This document shows positions 49,701 to 57,024 of a stretch of 64,000 bases of DNA, one piece after another. How positions within the stretch are numbered: the stretch's first letter is position 1; each line of letters starts with the position of its first letter. A program made the translations under genes and the position numbers. The notes under the pieces were generated by a model that worked only from the letters and a program-made list of their open reading frames with translations, searched no databases and had not been told where the DNA came from. The DNA is from Kitasatospora sp. NBC_00240 (GTDB taxonomy: Bacteria; Actinomycetota; Actinomycetes; Streptomycetales; Streptomycetaceae), in the NCBI RefSeq assembly GCF_026342405.1, contig NZ_JAPEMU010000001.1, positions 1,240,001 to 1,304,000 of the forward strand, given 5' to 3'.

Positions 49701-49824
49701 CGAAGGCGATCCGCACCGGCAGGTGGTAGGCCTCGTGGGTGACGAGCAGCCGCTCGGTCAACCAGACGCCCTGCTGGGCCGGGCCGGCCGGGATCGCGCT
49801 GCGGTCAGGGAGCTGTTCGGGCAT
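46711..49824 (-). CDS. NRPS module C-A-T, glycine-like specificity code
   Basis: A 1037-residue module and the first gene of the reverse NRPS operon. Condensation domain 8-440 (VAHHAVFDGAS, His137-His138, Asp142), adenylation domain 460-960 (LYTSGSTGRPKG, FDISALEIY, NVYGPTETT, YRTGDLAAW, LTPNGKLDRRAL) and carrier with Ser997 in LGGHSL. The pocket reads D-I-L-Q-L-G-V-I-W-K, one position from a glycine code I recall (DILQLGLIWK). ATG 49824 gives MPEQLPDRSAIPAG; upstream open frame is leader. The upstream region holds a clear promoter with two dre-like sites. Confidence 0.92.
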   Translation of the reverse strand: MPEQLPDRSAIPAGPAQQGVWLTERLLVTHEAYHLPVRIAFAAVDPDALEHAVDALVARHPLLATALVEREGDVLLVPAGQRPALQRVDAEQDSAADFEKRVGQDAARPFTLGTGPAARFTLYRRPDGQAELLAVAHHAVFDGASKEVLVNDLAAGYAAALPGAARAQAQAEAPAVRPAAPGPDPETVRRAAQWFGPRWAAATEPVLPGGARATTGAGPGESVGWTLDAPAREALAGAAAQSGVTVFEFLLAALHGLLHRYGGEAVPVSVPLSTRTAGQAGEIGLFVNELPVHAPTIADVDGVADPVGSTGFDRWAQAVRAELRGGYPFRTVPFGAAVAALGPRVGLAPVSFGYRLRGPQPEFAGTSARVDWAVFNGTARNTLNLQVVDAPDGTGFALQHDPAVLAPDAARRIARHYATLLAGAVAAPRTPLGDLPLLDAEEHRLVTEAFNATERAYPADRTVLDLVREQAAATPDAVAVSAGPDRVGYRELIRRADQLAAGLRAAGAGPGTLVALHLHRTADLPAALLAVLATGAAYLPLDPGYPQPRLAAILADSGAALLLADRDPAPALVAVAPAVLRLDACPAAGAGTATADPAAPAATDTAYVLYTSGSTGRPKGVAVGHRALANLLHSFAGRLESGPQDVWLGLTSLSFDISALEIYLPLITGGRLVLAPDGLAVDGAGLLDLIRREGVTHVQATPSGWRVLLSAGPGRTRLVALAGGEALPLPLARELRSAVGRLFNVYGPTETTIWSTCAEIPAGPTAVTIGRPIANTRAQVVDSALRPVPIGVPGELLLGGDGVAEGYLGRPELTAERFVEDPYGPPGARRYRTGDLAAWTVDGELDFLGRADNQVKIRGHRIELGEIEARLLEHPAVAEAAVAVHQDAVGEPRLAGYLVTTATPGPSAAELREHLLGTLPAAMVPQVYVPLPAMPLTPNGKLDRRALPEPPAEVAAPQGRPAPADELQEQLCGIWAEVLGLPEVGLEDDLFDLGGHSLTIIQISARIRQALGVEVDFDVFFDSPTVAGIADAVRERR

Positions 49825-50028
49825 GAGCGACTCACTTTGACGGTCGGGCTGCGGGAGCGCGTGCCCGATGACGGTTCGGGCCGGGGTCCTGGGCGTTGAA
49901 GGGGGCGATCGGACGAAGTCCGCCCGGCCCACAGGGGTGGCCGTTGGCCCGGCGGCCCGGGGCAGCGCCGTGGCGGCGCACCCCCCTGCTGAGCCCCCGA
50001 CGGACCCGGGCACCTTCTGCGGAAGACC

Positions 50029-50044
50029 TCTGGTCCAGACCTTC
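50029..50044. promoter_or_regulatory. dre-like site 1 at the NRPS operon promoter
   Basis: TCTGGTCCAGACCTTC holds TGGTCCAGACCT, 10 of 12 matches to the dre core TGGTCTAGACCA. It covers the region just downstream of the -10 box, about where transcription should start. Confidence 0.5.
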
Positions 50045-50048
50045 CGAG

Positions 50049-50077
50049 AGATTGGCATAGACCAAATGGCTCGTCAA
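50049..50077 (-). promoter_or_regulatory. Probable promoter of the reverse NRPS operon
   Basis: On the minus strand TTGACG (50077-50072) and CAATCT (50054-50049) are 17 bp apart. The leader to the ATG at 49824 would be about 215 nt. dre-like sites lie between the boxes and just after the -10. Confidence 0.5.
50051..50066. promoter_or_regulatory. dre-like site 2 at the NRPS operon promoter
   Basis: On the minus strand TTTGGTCTATGCCAAT holds TGGTCTATGCCA, 10 of 12 matches to the dre core. Its centre is 22 bp from that of site 1, two turns of the helix, so two dimers would bind on the same face between the -35 box and the transcription start. Confidence 0.5.
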
Positions 50078-50114
50078 GGACCGTCCGCCATCTCTTGACG
50101 ACACGTCATTCACT

Positions 50115-50128
50115 TTGCTGTACAGCAA
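50115..50128. promoter_or_regulatory. 14-bp perfect palindrome upstream of the NRPS operon
   Basis: TTGCTGTACAGCAA is perfectly symmetrical and lies about 40 bp upstream of the proposed -35 box, where an activator or repressor could bind. It is in the otherwise gene-free 49825-50356 stretch. Confidence 0.5.
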
Positions 50129-50356
50129 CAATGACTCCAGGCCACCGCGCCGCCGGACCCACCGATGGATCGCCCCCGAACACCCTTGGCCGGAAAGCAC
50201 CGTGACGCGGCGTCGGACCGGCCGGCAGCGCGGTTGCGGAAACCGCCCCGCGCGGGCCCGGCCCCGGTCGGCTCCGGCCCCGCCACGGCGTACCCACGGA
50301 CCGCACACGAGGCGTCCACCGACCGCCCACTGCCCGTCCACCCGCGACGATCCCGG

Positions 50357-51418
50357 CTACGCCCCCAGCACCCGCGCCAGGTCGTACGAGACCGGCTCCT
50401 CCAGCTGCTCGTACGTACAGCTCTCCGGGGTCCGGTCCGGGCGCCAGCGGCGGAACTGCGCGGTGTGCCGGAACCGGGTGCCCTCCATGTGGTCGTACGC
50501 CACCTCGCAGACCCGCTCGGGGCGCAGCGCCACCCAGGAGAGGTCCTTGCCGCCCGTCCAGCGGCTCTGCGCGCCGGGCAGCCGCCCGCTCGCCTGGGCC
50601 TCCTCGTCGGCCCAGGCGCCCCAGGGGTGGCCGGCCGAGGCGTCCATCCGCAGCGGGGCCAGCTCCTCCACCAGCTCGCGGCGGCGGGCCGCGGTGAAGG
50701 CGGCGCAGACACCCACGTGCTGCAGCCGCCCGTCGGCGTCGTGCAGGCCGAGCAGCAGCGAGCCGACCACCGGACCGCTCTTGTGCTCGCGGTAGCCCGC
50801 CACCACGCAGTCGGCGGTCCGCCCGTGCTTGACCTTGAACATCGTCCGGTCACCGGGCCGGTAGGGCTGGTCCAGCGGCTTGGCCACCACGCCGTCCAGC
50901 CCCGCGCCCTCGAACTGCGCGAACCAGATGCCGGCCAGCTCGCGATCGGTGGTGGCCGGGGCGGTGAAGACCGGGTCGGCGGCCGGCCGCAGCGCCTCCT
51001 CCAGGGCCGGACGGCGCGACGACAGCGGCTCGTCCAGCAACGAGCGGTCCCCCAGCGCCAGCAGGTCGAAGCCGACGAAGGAGGCCGGGGTGCGCTCCGC
51101 GAGGGTGCGTACCCGGGAGGCCGCCGGGTGGATCCGCTCCAGCAGTTCCTCGAACCGCAGCCGCCCCTCGCGCGCGATCACGATCTCGCCGTCCACCACG
51201 CAGCGCGGCGGCAGCGCCTCCCGGAAGGCGGCCACCAGCTCGGGGAAGTACCGGGTCAGCGGCTTGCCGGTGCGGCTGCCGATCTCCACCTCGTCGCCGT
51301 CCCGGAAGACGATCGCGCGGAAGCCGTCCCACTTGGCCTCGTAACTCATCCCCGGCGGGATCTCGGGCACCGCCTTGGCGAGCATCGGCGCGACCGGCGG
51401 CATCACAGGCAGGTCCAT
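50357..51418 (-). CDS. ATP-dependent DNA ligase (end-joining type, LigD ligase domain)
   Basis: A 353-residue ATP-dependent ligase sealing double-strand breaks. The nucleotidyltransferase Lys29 is in EAKWDGFRAIV; GSRTGKPLTRYFPE, FEELLERIHP, FEGAGLDGVVAKPL and TMFKVKHGRTADCV are motifs III to V; the OB domain follows (SLLLGLHDADGRLQHVG). It is divergent from the LigD-type polymerase gene across 91 bp, so the activities fused in LigD of other bacteria are separate proteins here. No Ku gene is in the window. Start ATG 51418. Confidence 0.93.
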   Translation of the reverse strand: MDLPVMPPVAPMLAKAVPEIPPGMSYEAKWDGFRAIVFRDGDEVEIGSRTGKPLTRYFPELVAAFREALPPRCVVDGEIVIAREGRLRFEELLERIHPAASRVRTLAERTPASFVGFDLLALGDRSLLDEPLSSRRPALEEALRPAADPVFTAPATTDRELAGIWFAQFEGAGLDGVVAKPLDQPYRPGDRTMFKVKHGRTADCVVAGYREHKSGPVVGSLLLGLHDADGRLQHVGVCAAFTAARRRELVEELAPLRMDASAGHPWGAWADEEAQASGRLPGAQSRWTGGKDLSWVALRPERVCEVAYDHMEGTRFRHTAQFRRWRPDRTPESCTYEQLEEPVSYDLARVLGA

Positions 51419-51496
51419 GTCTTCGATGGTGCCGCCGCCCGGCCCGGCCCGCACGGGGACGGCCGCGCTCCGGGCGCGCGCCCCGGCCCCTCCGCC

Positions 51497-51509
51497 TAGC
51501 GTGGACGGT
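51497..51509 (+). promoter_or_regulatory. Probable -10 box for a leaderless polymerase mRNA
   Basis: TAGCGT (51497-51502) is followed by seven bases and the ATG at 51510. No Shine-Dalgarno sequence is present. This arrangement is typical of leaderless transcripts in Streptomyces. Confidence 0.5.
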
Positions 51510-52517
51510 ATGGCTGGAGCTGTGGAGCTGGACGTCGCCGGGCGCACCGTACGGCTGTCGAACCCGGACAAGGTGTACTTCCCCGAGCGCGGGTACACCA
51601 AGCTGGACGTGGCGCAGTACTACGTCGCGGTCGCCGAAGGGGTGCTGCGGGGCCTGCGGGAGCGGCCGACCACGCTGCAGCGGTTCCCGGACGGGGTGGA
51701 CGGCGAGTTCTTCTACCAGAAGCGCGCGCCCAAGGGCCTGCCCGAGTGGCTGCCGACCGCGACGATCAACTTCCCCAGCGGCCGTTCGGCGGACGAGATC
51801 TGCCCCACCGAGCCGGCCGCCGTGCTCTGGGCCGCCAACCTGGGCTGCCTGACCTTCCACCCCTGGCCGGTGCGGCGGGCCGACACCGAGCACCCCGACG
51901 AGCTGCGGATCGACCTCGACCCGCAGCCCGGCACCGACTTCCACGACGCCGTTCGGGCCGCCCACGAGCTGCGCGGACTGCTGGCCGAGCACGGGCTCCA
52001 GGGCTGGCCGAAGACCTCCGGCGGGCGCGGCCTGCACGTCTACGTCCCGGTGGAGCCGCGTTGGACCTTCACCGACTGCCGGCACGCCGTGATCGCGCTC
52101 GGCCGGGCGCTGGAGCAGCGGATGCCCGGGCAGGTCACCACCGCCTGGTGGAAGGAGGAACGCGGCGAGAAGATCTTCGTCGACTACAACCAGATGGCGC
52201 GCGACCGCACCATCGCCTCGGCGTACTCGCTGCGCGCCCGCCCGGGCGCCACCGCCTCCATACCGCTGCACTGGGAGGAGCTGGACGACGCCTCGCCCGA
52301 GGACTTCGACCTGCGGACGGTGCCGGCCCGGTTCGCCGAGGTCGGCGACCTGCAGGCCGGGATGGACGGCCAGGCCTTCGGGCTGGAGCCGCTGCTGGAG
52401 CTGTACGAGCGGCAGGCGAAGGACGAGGGGCTCGGCGAGCTGCCGTACCCGCCGGACCACCCCAAGGTGGCCGGCGAGCCGACCCGGGTCCAGCCCAGCC
52501 GGGCCCGCAAGCACTGA
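51510..52517 (+). CDS. Non-homologous end-joining primase-polymerase (LigD polymerase domain)
   Basis: A 335-residue archaeo-eukaryotic primase-type polymerase that fills gaps or adds bases at broken ends. Visible are LSNPDKVYFPERGYTKLDVA, QRFPDGVDGEFFYQKRAPKG, the catalytic RIDLDPQPGTDF, and WPKTSGGRGLHVYVPV, then FVDYNQMARDRTIASAYSLR. These match stand-alone LigD polymerase domains. It is divergent from the ligase gene and probably part of the same repair pathway. Homologous sequence starts right at the chosen ATG. Confidence 0.94.
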   Translation: MAGAVELDVAGRTVRLSNPDKVYFPERGYTKLDVAQYYVAVAEGVLRGLRERPTTLQRFPDGVDGEFFYQKRAPKGLPEWLPTATINFPSGRSADEICPTEPAAVLWAANLGCLTFHPWPVRRADTEHPDELRIDLDPQPGTDFHDAVRAAHELRGLLAEHGLQGWPKTSGGRGLHVYVPVEPRWTFTDCRHAVIALGRALEQRMPGQVTTAWWKEERGEKIFVDYNQMARDRTIASAYSLRARPGATASIPLHWEELDDASPEDFDLRTVPARFAEVGDLQAGMDGQAFGLEPLLELYERQAKDEGLGELPYPPDHPKVAGEPTRVQPSRARKH

Positions 52518-52586
52518 CGGGCCCCGGTCCCGGCCGCGCCCGGAAAAGCACCGCCGGCCCCGGGCGACCCGCGCTACCTTGCTCCC

Positions 52587-52838
52587 ATGACTCCAGGCTC
52601 CCCCGACGACGTCCGCTCCCGCGCCGAACTTGCCACGTTCGTCCGGGCCCTTCGTCAGGACCTCGGCCGGCCGGAGCAGCCCTGGGAGAACGCAACCCTG
52701 GAGGACTTCCTGACCGCCCTGGCCTCCTGGATCGAGGACTCCGGCGGCCGGTACCGGCGCTTCGGCGAAACGCTCCCGGCCGACGGCGACTGGACGTTCT
52801 TCGCCCGGGCCCTGGACGCCGCCACCGCGTACGAGTGA
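52587..52838 (+). CDS. DUF7660-type small protein
   Basis: An 83-residue acidic protein: SRAELATFVRALRQDL, WENATLEDFLTALASWIEDS, DWTFFARALDAATAYE. The WxNxTLxDFLxAxxxW pattern is typical of the DUF7660 family, of unknown function and often found near toxin-immunity loci. TACCTT (52575-52580) six bases before the ATG would fit a leaderless transcript. Confidence 0.78.
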   Translation: MTPGSPDDVRSRAELATFVRALRQDLGRPEQPWENATLEDFLTALASWIEDSGGRYRRFGETLPADGDWTFFARALDAATAYE

Positions 52839-53024
52839 CCCGACCGGACCGGCGGGGTGCCCGTAGGCCGGTGGGGGCGGAGACGCAGCTGGTGCTCGGG
52901 CGGCCCTGAGCCCGGCCGGCAGCACCTCGCCGGACGCCCGCCCTGCGGTCCGTCCCGCTGTCGGTCCCGCTGTCCGTCCCAGGGCCCGGCCGGACCAGGC
53001 AGGCAGGCCTCAGGTCTCAGGCCG

Positions 53025-54215
53025 TCAGACCCTGGCGCCCGCCGGCGCGGTCCGGCCGATGATGCGGACGGCGTCGGCGATCTGCCGGTCGGTCAGGTCC
53101 CCGCGGGCGGTCAGCCGGAGCCGGGAGACGCCGTCCGGCACGGACGGCGGGCGGAAGCAGCCCACCGCGAGGCCGGCCGTCCGGCAGTCCGCCGCCCAGG
53201 CCACCGCGGCCTCGGGGCCGGGCGCGCGGACCGAGACCACGGCGGCGTCCGGCGCACTCGCCGACAGGCCCGCGGCGGTGAGCTGCGCGGCCAGCGTCCG
53301 GGCCACCTCGCGGGCGCGCTCGGCGCGGTGCGGCTCGGCCCGCAGCAGGCGCAGCGCGCCCAGGGCGGCGCCCGCCGCGGCCGGGGCCAGGCCGGTGTCG
53401 AAGATGAAGGTGCGGGCGGTCTCGGTGAGGTGCCAGACCACCCGGCGCGGGCCGAGGACGGCGCCGCCCTGCGAGCCGAGCGACTTGGAGAGCGTCACGG
53501 TGGCGACGGTGTCCGGCTGCCCGGCCAGGCCGGCCGCGGCCAGCGCGCCCGCGCCGCCGGGGCCCAGCACGCCGAGCCCGTGCGCGTCGTCCACCAGCAG
53601 GGCGGCGCCGTGGGCGCGGGCGGCGGCGGACAGCTCCGGGAGGCGGGCGGCGTTGCCGTCCACCGAGAAGACCGAGTCGGTGACCACCAGGGCGCGCCGG
53701 TGCGTGCGCGCCGCCAGGGCGGCGGCGACGGCCGCGGGATCGCTGTGCGGCGCCCGGTGGACGTCGCTGCGCGACAGCCGGCACCCGTCGATCAGCGAGG
53801 CGTGGTTGTTGGCGTCCGAGACGATCAGGGTGTCCGGGTCGGTGAGCGCGGTGAGCGCGGCCAGGTTGGCGGTGTAGCCGGAGGAGAACACCAGCGCCGC
53901 CTCGACCCCGCAGAACGCGGCCAGCTCCTCCTCCAGCTCGGTGTGCAGCGCGGTGGTGCCGGTGACCAGCCGGGAGCCGGTGGAGCCGCCGCCCCAGCGC
54001 AGGGCGGCCTCGGCTGCGGCGCCGGTCACGGCGGGGTGGTGGACCAGCCCGAGGTAGTCGTTGCTCGCCAGGTCCAGCACCGGGTCGTCGGCGGGGCGGC
54101 TGCGCAGGGTCCGGGTGAGGCCGGCCCTGGCCCGCAGCTCGGCGGCCTCGTCGAGCCAGTCGAAGACTGCGGCCGGGGTGAGGGTCTGCTGCTCGGGCGC
54201 GGTGGGGTGGGCCAT
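53025..54215 (-). CDS. bioF: 8-amino-7-oxononanoate synthase-like alpha-oxoamine synthase
   Basis: A 396-residue PLP enzyme that should condense pimeloyl-ACP/CoA with alanine in biotin synthesis. Motifs: LASNDYLGLVHHPAV, GGGSTGSRLVTGTT, SDANNHASLIDGCRLS, LVDDAHGLGVLG and the PLP lysine in TLSKSLGSQGG. Its length is that of bacterial AONS. No other biotin genes (bioA, bioB, bioD) are beside it, so a different acyl donor remains possible. ATG 54215 is preferred, with GTG 54224 as alternative. Confidence 0.85.
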   Translation of the reverse strand: MAHPTAPEQQTLTPAAVFDWLDEAAELRARAGLTRTLRSRPADDPVLDLASNDYLGLVHHPAVTGAAAEAALRWGGGSTGSRLVTGTTALHTELEEELAAFCGVEAALVFSSGYTANLAALTALTDPDTLIVSDANNHASLIDGCRLSRSDVHRAPHSDPAAVAAALAARTHRRALVVTDSVFSVDGNAARLPELSAAARAHGAALLVDDAHGLGVLGPGGAGALAAAGLAGQPDTVATVTLSKSLGSQGGAVLGPRRVVWHLTETARTFIFDTGLAPAAAGAALGALRLLRAEPHRAERAREVARTLAAQLTAAGLSASAPDAAVVSVRAPGPEAAVAWAADCRTAGLAVGCFRPPSVPDGVSRLRLTARGDLTDRQIADAVRIIGRTAPAGARV

Positions 54216-54252
54216 GGGCCGCACTCTGGCACGAGGGACGCGGCCCGGGCAA

Positions 54253-54268
54253 TGTGCGCCTGCGCACA
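54253..54268. promoter_or_regulatory. Inverted repeat upstream of the AONS gene
   Basis: TGTGCGC and GCGCACA flank two bases, giving a 16-bp perfect inverted repeat 38 bp upstream of the start, a place where a dimeric repressor could act. Confidence 0.45.
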
Positions 54269-54323
54269 CGGCCCGGGCCGGCGGCCCGTCGCCCCGTCAG
54301 CTCCCTCGCCACGAGCGGATCCC

Positions 54324-55007
54324 TCAGCGCGACCAGTACGGATCGTCGACGGACGGCGTGCGGTCCGGGGAGCCGTCCGCCCGCCGCGGTACGTCCGCGG
54401 GCGCCGCCGGGGGCTTCCCGTACACCGACGCCCCGCCGTACTCGACGTCGGACACCGTCGCGTCGACGACCACCGTGACGTACGGGGCCGCGCCGCTCTG
54501 CCCCGCCTTGAGGTCGGAGCGGCGGCCGTCCAGCGTGGCCGTGACGAACACGCCGTCCGATGTGGTCGCCGACCGGGTGACGTAGTCCTGGCTCCCGTCG
54601 TAGGGCTGCCCGGCCGGGCCGAAGGGCGGGCCGACCTGGTAGCCCCGCTGCCGCCAGGAGGCGGTCACCGCCGCCAGGAACTCGTCCCGCCGACCGGGCG
54701 CCAGCCGCACCCGCACCCGCCAGCTGCGGCGCACCACCGAGTAGCGGCTCGCCTCGCCGTCCCAGTGGTCCTCGTACCGGCCGACGTCGTACCAGCCGTC
54801 CAGGTACGGGACGGCCGGGGCCACGCCGTCCAGGCTCCCGTGCAGCGTGTGGTCGATCCGGTCGCGGGCCTGCTCCGCGGTCATCACCGGCCGGTCGAAG
54901 CGGGGCAACCACCCGCCGGTCGCCCACATGTACCCGCCGAGGGCGAGGAGCAGCACGAGGACGCCAGCGGCCACCGCCGCGCAGGACCGCAGCGCACGCC
55001 GGTTCAC
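54324..55007 (-). CDS. Membrane-anchored protein of unknown function, partner of the DUF1023 hydrolase
   Basis: A 227-residue protein with an N-terminal membrane anchor (SCAAVAAGVLVLLLALGGYM) and an extracytoplasmic domain (AEQARDRIDHTLHGSLDG, YSVVRRSWRVRVRLAPGRRD, FLAAVTASWRQRGYQVGPP). No known fold is recognised. The GTG start overlaps the stop of the upstream alpha/beta hydrolase gene by GTGA, so the two are produced together and may interact at the membrane. Confidence 0.78.
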   Translation of the reverse strand: MNRRALRSCAAVAAGVLVLLLALGGYMWATGGWLPRFDRPVMTAEQARDRIDHTLHGSLDGVAPAVPYLDGWYDVGRYEDHWDGEASRYSVVRRSWRVRVRLAPGRRDEFLAAVTASWRQRGYQVGPPFGPAGQPYDGSQDYVTRSATTSDGVFVTATLDGRRSDLKAGQSGAAPYVTVVVDATVSDVEYGGASVYGKPPAAPADVPRRADGSPDRTPSVDDPYWSR

Positions 55008-56779
55008 CGGCCCGCCACCAGCTGGGCGCGGTCGCCGTGGCCGGCCACGACGGCACCGATGTTGTCGAGGGAGGGCCCGCCGTTCTGCGGCGTCAGGTAC
55101 TCCAGGTGGGTGTCCTGCGGGTGGGCGACGCTGCCGTCGGCGACCGAGAAGCGCTTGCCGCCGAAGTCCGCGTCGGCGGGGTCGCTGCCCAGCCAGAGCT
55201 CGTCCGAGTCGGTGGCGTGGCCGATGCCGGCGCCGACCACGGTGCCGACCGGGCCGAAGATGCTGCCGACGAGGCCGCCCGCAACCTCGTTCTTGGACGG
55301 CAGGTTGGTGACGCCGTCGTAGGCCGCGGCGCCCACCCAGACCCGGCCGGGCAGCCCGAGGTCGGCGGCCTTGGCGGCGCCGGTGCCGGGACTGCCGACG
55401 ATGATCACGTCGTCCGGCGGGAGGTAGGTGTCGCGGTGCCGGGTGGCGAGCATGGTGGCCTGGCCCACCAGGTAGGAGCCGTAGCTGTGGCCGATCGAGG
55501 TGATGTGCGGCGGCCGGCCGCCCTCGTGGCTGGCCCGGATTCCGGTCAGGAAGTTCGCGTACGCGGGTGCGCCGGCCTTGCCGCGGTCCCCGGAGGCCGC
55601 GTCCGACATGCCCGGCGGGGCGTCGTAGCCCAGCCAGACGATCGAGGCGGCCGAGCCGCCGGGGCCCTGCTGGGCGCGGGTGGCGCGCCAGACGTTCAGC
55701 GCGTTGTCGCCCTCGTTGGCGCCGACGTCGTTGCGGCCGAAGGTGCCCAGGGAGCCCAGCGTCGTGGTCATCCCGGGTACGTAGGCCGAGACGTCCGTCG
55801 CCGTGTCGGGATTGCCGAAGGAGATGATGGCACGGCCCTGCCCCTCGGTACCGATCCCCAGCAGGTAGTCCCGGGGATGGTCGGCCGCGGGGTCGGCCGC
55901 CAGCTTGTCGTCGGCTGCCAGCCGGTCCCTGACGGACTCGTAGCGGCGCAGCCGGGCCCGCTCCTCGTCACTGGGGTGCGGCTGGGCCTGCAGCTGCTCG
56001 ATCAGCTTCCCCAGGGCCTGCTGGTTCACCCGGTCGCGGACGGCCGCCGGGATGCCGTCGCGGTTGCCGAGCTGCTCCGGGTGCGCGGCGATCAGACGCT
56101 GCTGCTCGTCGGGGGTCAGGCCCCGCCACCAGGAGTTCACCTGGGTCGGGGTGGCGCCCTCGGGCGGCAGGCCCTTGGCGTAGAGCCGGCCCGGGCCGGC
56201 GAGGGCGGCCGCCGCGCTGTCGCCGCTCGCCGTGGCGAGGTCGAGCCCGGCCTGCGAGGTCGCGTTGGCGGTGTAGCGCCGCAGCCGCTCGGCGGTCGTC
56301 CGGTCGGCCTCGGCGGCCTCCCGCAGGGCGAGGCCGATGCGGTCGCCGATGTCCCGGGCGGCCGCCTGCTGCGTGCGCTCGTAGTCGGCGGCGTCGGGGT
56401 CGTGCCTGCTGCGCGGGTCCAGCGGCTCCCAGCTGACGTCGCCGCGCTCGCTGACGCCGAGATCCTTGGCGTGCGCGTCGGCGAGGGCCTGCAGCAGTTT
56501 GGCCCGGGCGAGCTCGAAGGCCTCGGCGCCGTCGCGCAGCACGGCGCCGATCAGGGCGAGTTCGATGCCGGCGGCCTGCAGTTTGCCGGTGGTGCCGTCG
56601 ATGGAGGCCATGGCGCCGGTGGCGGCCTGCCCGGTCCACTGCGACTGGTGCACCCGGTCGGCGGTGCCGCGCTTCCAGGTGGAGGTGTGCTCCTGGAAAG
56701 CCGTGTGCAGCCGGTCGTAGGCGTCGGCGGCGCCGTACAGGTCGCCCGGCCTCGCGTCGCGCAGGGCGGCGATGTCCAT
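55004..56779 (-). CDS. DUF1023-type alpha/beta hydrolase with WXG100-like N-terminus
   Basis: A 591-residue protein. Residues 1-110 look like a WXG100/ESAT-6-like helical hairpin (DAYDRLHTAFQEHTSTW, SQWTGQAATGAMASIDG). Residues 300-560 form a DUF1023 alpha/beta hydrolase with the nucleophile elbow SIGHSYGSYLVG, VPGMTTTLGSLG, and the Asp/His region VIIVGSPGTGA, FSVADGSVAHPQDTHLEYL. The combination is typical of actinobacterial proteins linked to type VII secretion or used as lipase/esterase effectors. No ESX core genes are nearby. The gene overlaps the membrane partner downstream. Confidence 0.88.
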   Translation of the reverse strand: MDIAALRDARPGDLYGAADAYDRLHTAFQEHTSTWKRGTADRVHQSQWTGQAATGAMASIDGTTGKLQAAGIELALIGAVLRDGAEAFELARAKLLQALADAHAKDLGVSERGDVSWEPLDPRSRHDPDAADYERTQQAAARDIGDRIGLALREAAEADRTTAERLRRYTANATSQAGLDLATASGDSAAAALAGPGRLYAKGLPPEGATPTQVNSWWRGLTPDEQQRLIAAHPEQLGNRDGIPAAVRDRVNQQALGKLIEQLQAQPHPSDEERARLRRYESVRDRLAADDKLAADPAADHPRDYLLGIGTEGQGRAIISFGNPDTATDVSAYVPGMTTTLGSLGTFGRNDVGANEGDNALNVWRATRAQQGPGGSAASIVWLGYDAPPGMSDAASGDRGKAGAPAYANFLTGIRASHEGGRPPHITSIGHSYGSYLVGQATMLATRHRDTYLPPDDVIIVGSPGTGAAKAADLGLPGRVWVGAAAYDGVTNLPSKNEVAGGLVGSIFGPVGTVVGAGIGHATDSDELWLGSDPADADFGGKRFSVADGSVAHPQDTHLEYLTPQNGGPSLDNIGAVVAGHGDRAQLVAGR

Positions 56780-56902
56780 CCGCTCAGCACCCGCCCCGCG
56801 GGCCGGTGACGTGCACAGGTGTGTGGTTCATGAGCTCCCCCGAGTCGGTGCCCGGAGCGCTCCCGCCCCGTGGCGGCGATCACCCTAGCGCGTTGTCGAT
56901 CA

Positions 56903-56932
56903 TGCCGCCTGAGTACGGGTACTCAGGCGGCA
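56903..56932. terminator. Perfect 14-bp-stem hairpin
   Basis: TGCCGCCTGAGTAC (56903-56916) and GTACTCAGGCGGCA (56919-56932) are perfect complements with only GG between. It lies upstream of the DUF1023 hydrolase gene and beyond the end of the monooxygenase-like gene, so it could end transcription of the latter or be an operator. Confidence 0.6.
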
Positions 56933-56936
56933 CGGT

Positions 56937-57017
56937 CGGTCGGGCATCGACGTCGGTCGGGCATCGACGCCGGTCAGGAAGCGACGCCGGTCAGGAAGCG
57001 ACGCCGGTCAGGAAGCG
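56937..57017. repeat. 17-bp tandem repeat array
   Basis: Two units of CGGTCGGGCATCGACGT/C (56937-56970) are followed by units of CGGTCAGGAAGCGACGC (56971-57004) and a shortened third copy from 57005. Related half-units continue into the 3' end of the monooxygenase-like gene. A looser set of 16-17-base repeats based on TCGACGGTGGG lies on the gene's other side (57327-57389). Confidence 0.8.
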
Positions 57018-57024
57018 CGGTCGA

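Noticed and set aside
45907..49899. A 1330-codon plus-strand open frame opposite two NRPS genes
   Set aside because: Same reason; it even spans the real gene boundary and spacer, which a genuine gene opposite two modules would not be expected to do.
29986..54259. The 13-mer CCGGGCAATGTGC is upstream of both tdh and the AONS gene, encoding pathway-related enzymes
   Set aside because: Shared 13-mers are very common by chance in 64 kb of GC-rich DNA, and the distances to the starts differ.
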